Of a stretch of 7,316 nucleotides of DNA, positions 6,595 through 7,316 are shown in pieces. Each line of letters starts with the position of its first letter. Within the stretch, counting starts at the first letter, position 1. The stretch covers positions 1 through 7,316 of the forward strand of contig JAFLJZ010000198.1 of assembly GCA_022712775.1 (NCBI GenBank), given 5' to 3'. Below the pieces are notes generated by a model, which worked only from the letters and a program-made list of their open reading frames with translations, had not been told where the DNA came from and did not search any database. The DNA is from Sulfurimonas sp. (GTDB lineage: Bacteria > Campylobacterota > Campylobacteria > Campylobacterales > Sulfurimonadaceae). The position numbers were made by a program, and so were the translations under genes.

Positions 6595-7316
6595 ATGAGT
6601 ACAGAAGCGTCGATAAAAGCATTTCAAGAAGCACAAGCATTAATCCCTGGTGGAGTAAATTCTCCTGTTAGAGCATTTAAAAGTGTTGGAGGAACTCCAA
6701 TTTTCATAAAGGAAGGCGAGGGTGCCTACTTGACTGATATAGATGGTAACAAATATGTAGATTTTGTTCAATCTTGGGGACCACTTATTTTTGGTCATAG
6801 AGATGAAACAATAGAAAAAGCAGTTATAGAAGCGGTAAAGCATGGTCTTAGTTTTGGTGCACCAACTTTAGCAGAGACTGAATTGGCAAAACTTGTAGTT
6901 AGCTTCTTTGATTCTATAGACAAGGTAAGATTTGTAAGTTCAGGAACAGAGGCCGTAATGAGTGCGATTCGTCTTGCTCGTGGTTTTACGGGGCGTGATG
7001 ATATTATAAAGTTTAAAGGGTGTTATCATGGGCATAGCGATTCACTTTTAGTTGAGGCAGGCTCTGGTGCTGCTACTTTTGGAAATCCTAGCTCACCTGG
7101 TGTTCCTGCGGACTTTACAAAACATACACTTTTAGCAGAATATAACAATATCGAATCAGTAAAAAAATGTTTTGAAGATTCTAAAGATATTGCTTGTATT
7201 ATTATAGAGCCTATTGCTGGGAATATGGGTTTTATTCCAGCAGATAAAGAATTTTTATTAGAGTTACGAGAACTTTGCAATATAACAAATACTCTTTTGA
7301 TTTTTGATGAAGTTAT
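6595..7316 (+). CDS. hemL: Glutamate-1-semialdehyde 2,1-aminomutase (3'-truncated by window edge)
   Basis: The first 240 residues of HemL, which converts glutamate-1-semialdehyde to 5-aminolevulinate in the C5 pathway of haem and other tetrapyrroles; it is a PLP enzyme of aminotransferase class III. Signatures in order: [12 protein letters not shown] (17-28), SWGP (60-63), GLSFGAPT (84-91), the phosphate-binding SSGTEA (115-120), [14 protein letters not shown] (122-135), GCYHGH (142-147), the gating-loop region [19 protein letters not shown] (156-174), [10 protein letters not shown] (203-212) and FDEV (237-240) with the cofactor-binding Asp238. The catalytic lysine (Lys265 in E. coli) and about 185 further residues lie beyond the window. 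The sequence aligns with E. coli HemL almost without gaps, so identity is not in doubt. It is transcribed from its own promoter, away from the tonB-like gene; a haem/iron link between the two is possible but not shown. Confidence 0.98.
   Translation, partial: MSTEASIKAFQEAQALIPGGVNSPVRAFKSVGGTPIFIKEGEGAYLTDIDGNKYVDFVQSWGPLIFGHRDETIEKAVIEAVKHGLSFGAPTLAETELAKLVVSFFDSIDKVRFVSSGTEAVMSAIRLARGFTGRDDIIKFKGCYHGHSDSLLVEAGSGAATFGNPSSPGVPADFTKHTLLAEYNNIESVKKCFEDSKDIACIIIEPIAGNMGFIPADKEFLLELRELCNITNTLLIFDEV

Noticed and set aside
7026..7280. Antisense open frame inside hemL
   Set aside because: hemL matches its family throughout this stretch, so the opposite frame is a shadow.
1..7316. CRISPR arrays, tRNA/rRNA genes, insertion sequences, phage or toxin-antitoxin genes
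   Set aside because: No direct-repeat array, RNA gene, transposase, integrase or small paired genes were seen on either strand; nearly all bases are explained by six coding regions.

Overview
The window is low-GC, gene-dense bacterial DNA. The style of its signalling proteins and TonB, and a TGnTATAAT promoter with no clear -35 box, suggest a free-living Campylobacterota (epsilonproteobacterial) genome of the Sulfurimonas / Sulfurospirillum / Arcobacter kind. This placement is an inference from protein style and base composition; no search was run. There is no gene-free stretch over 300 bases; the longest gap is the 70-base divergent spacer at 6525-6594.

Positions 2-5678 hold four plus-strand genes packed head to tail: a hybrid histidine kinase entering from the left edge (HAMP tail, GAF, long coiled coil, HisKA, HATPase, receiver); a fused protein with a STAS-like N-terminus, a CheB-type methylesterase and a CheR-type methyltransferase; a REC-PAS-GGDEF diguanylate cyclase with complete active and inhibitory sites; and a REC-PAS protein with no output domain. 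The junctions are a 1-base gap, a 1-base overlap and an 8-base overlap, so the four are almost certainly one translationally coupled operon.

The operon combines three kinds of signalling usually kept apart: His-Asp phosphotransfer (one visible kinase, three receivers), chemotaxis-style reversible glutamate methylation (CheB and CheR activities in one chain) and c-di-GMP synthesis. No chemoreceptor, CheA or CheW is visible. The kinase's coiled coil carries Glu/Gln at five successive heptad positions, and my working hypothesis is that the CheB-CheR fusion modifies this helix to give the kinase an adaptation memory, with output through the diguanylate cyclase and the REC-PAS adaptor.

Positions 5670-6524 hold a minus-strand TonB-like energy transducer that converges on, and overlaps by 9 bases, the end of the signalling operon. 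It is divergent from hemL (6595 to the right edge), which encodes glutamate-1-semialdehyde 2,1-aminomutase of tetrapyrrole synthesis and is cut at the window end. tonB and hemL look like ordinary housekeeping neighbours.
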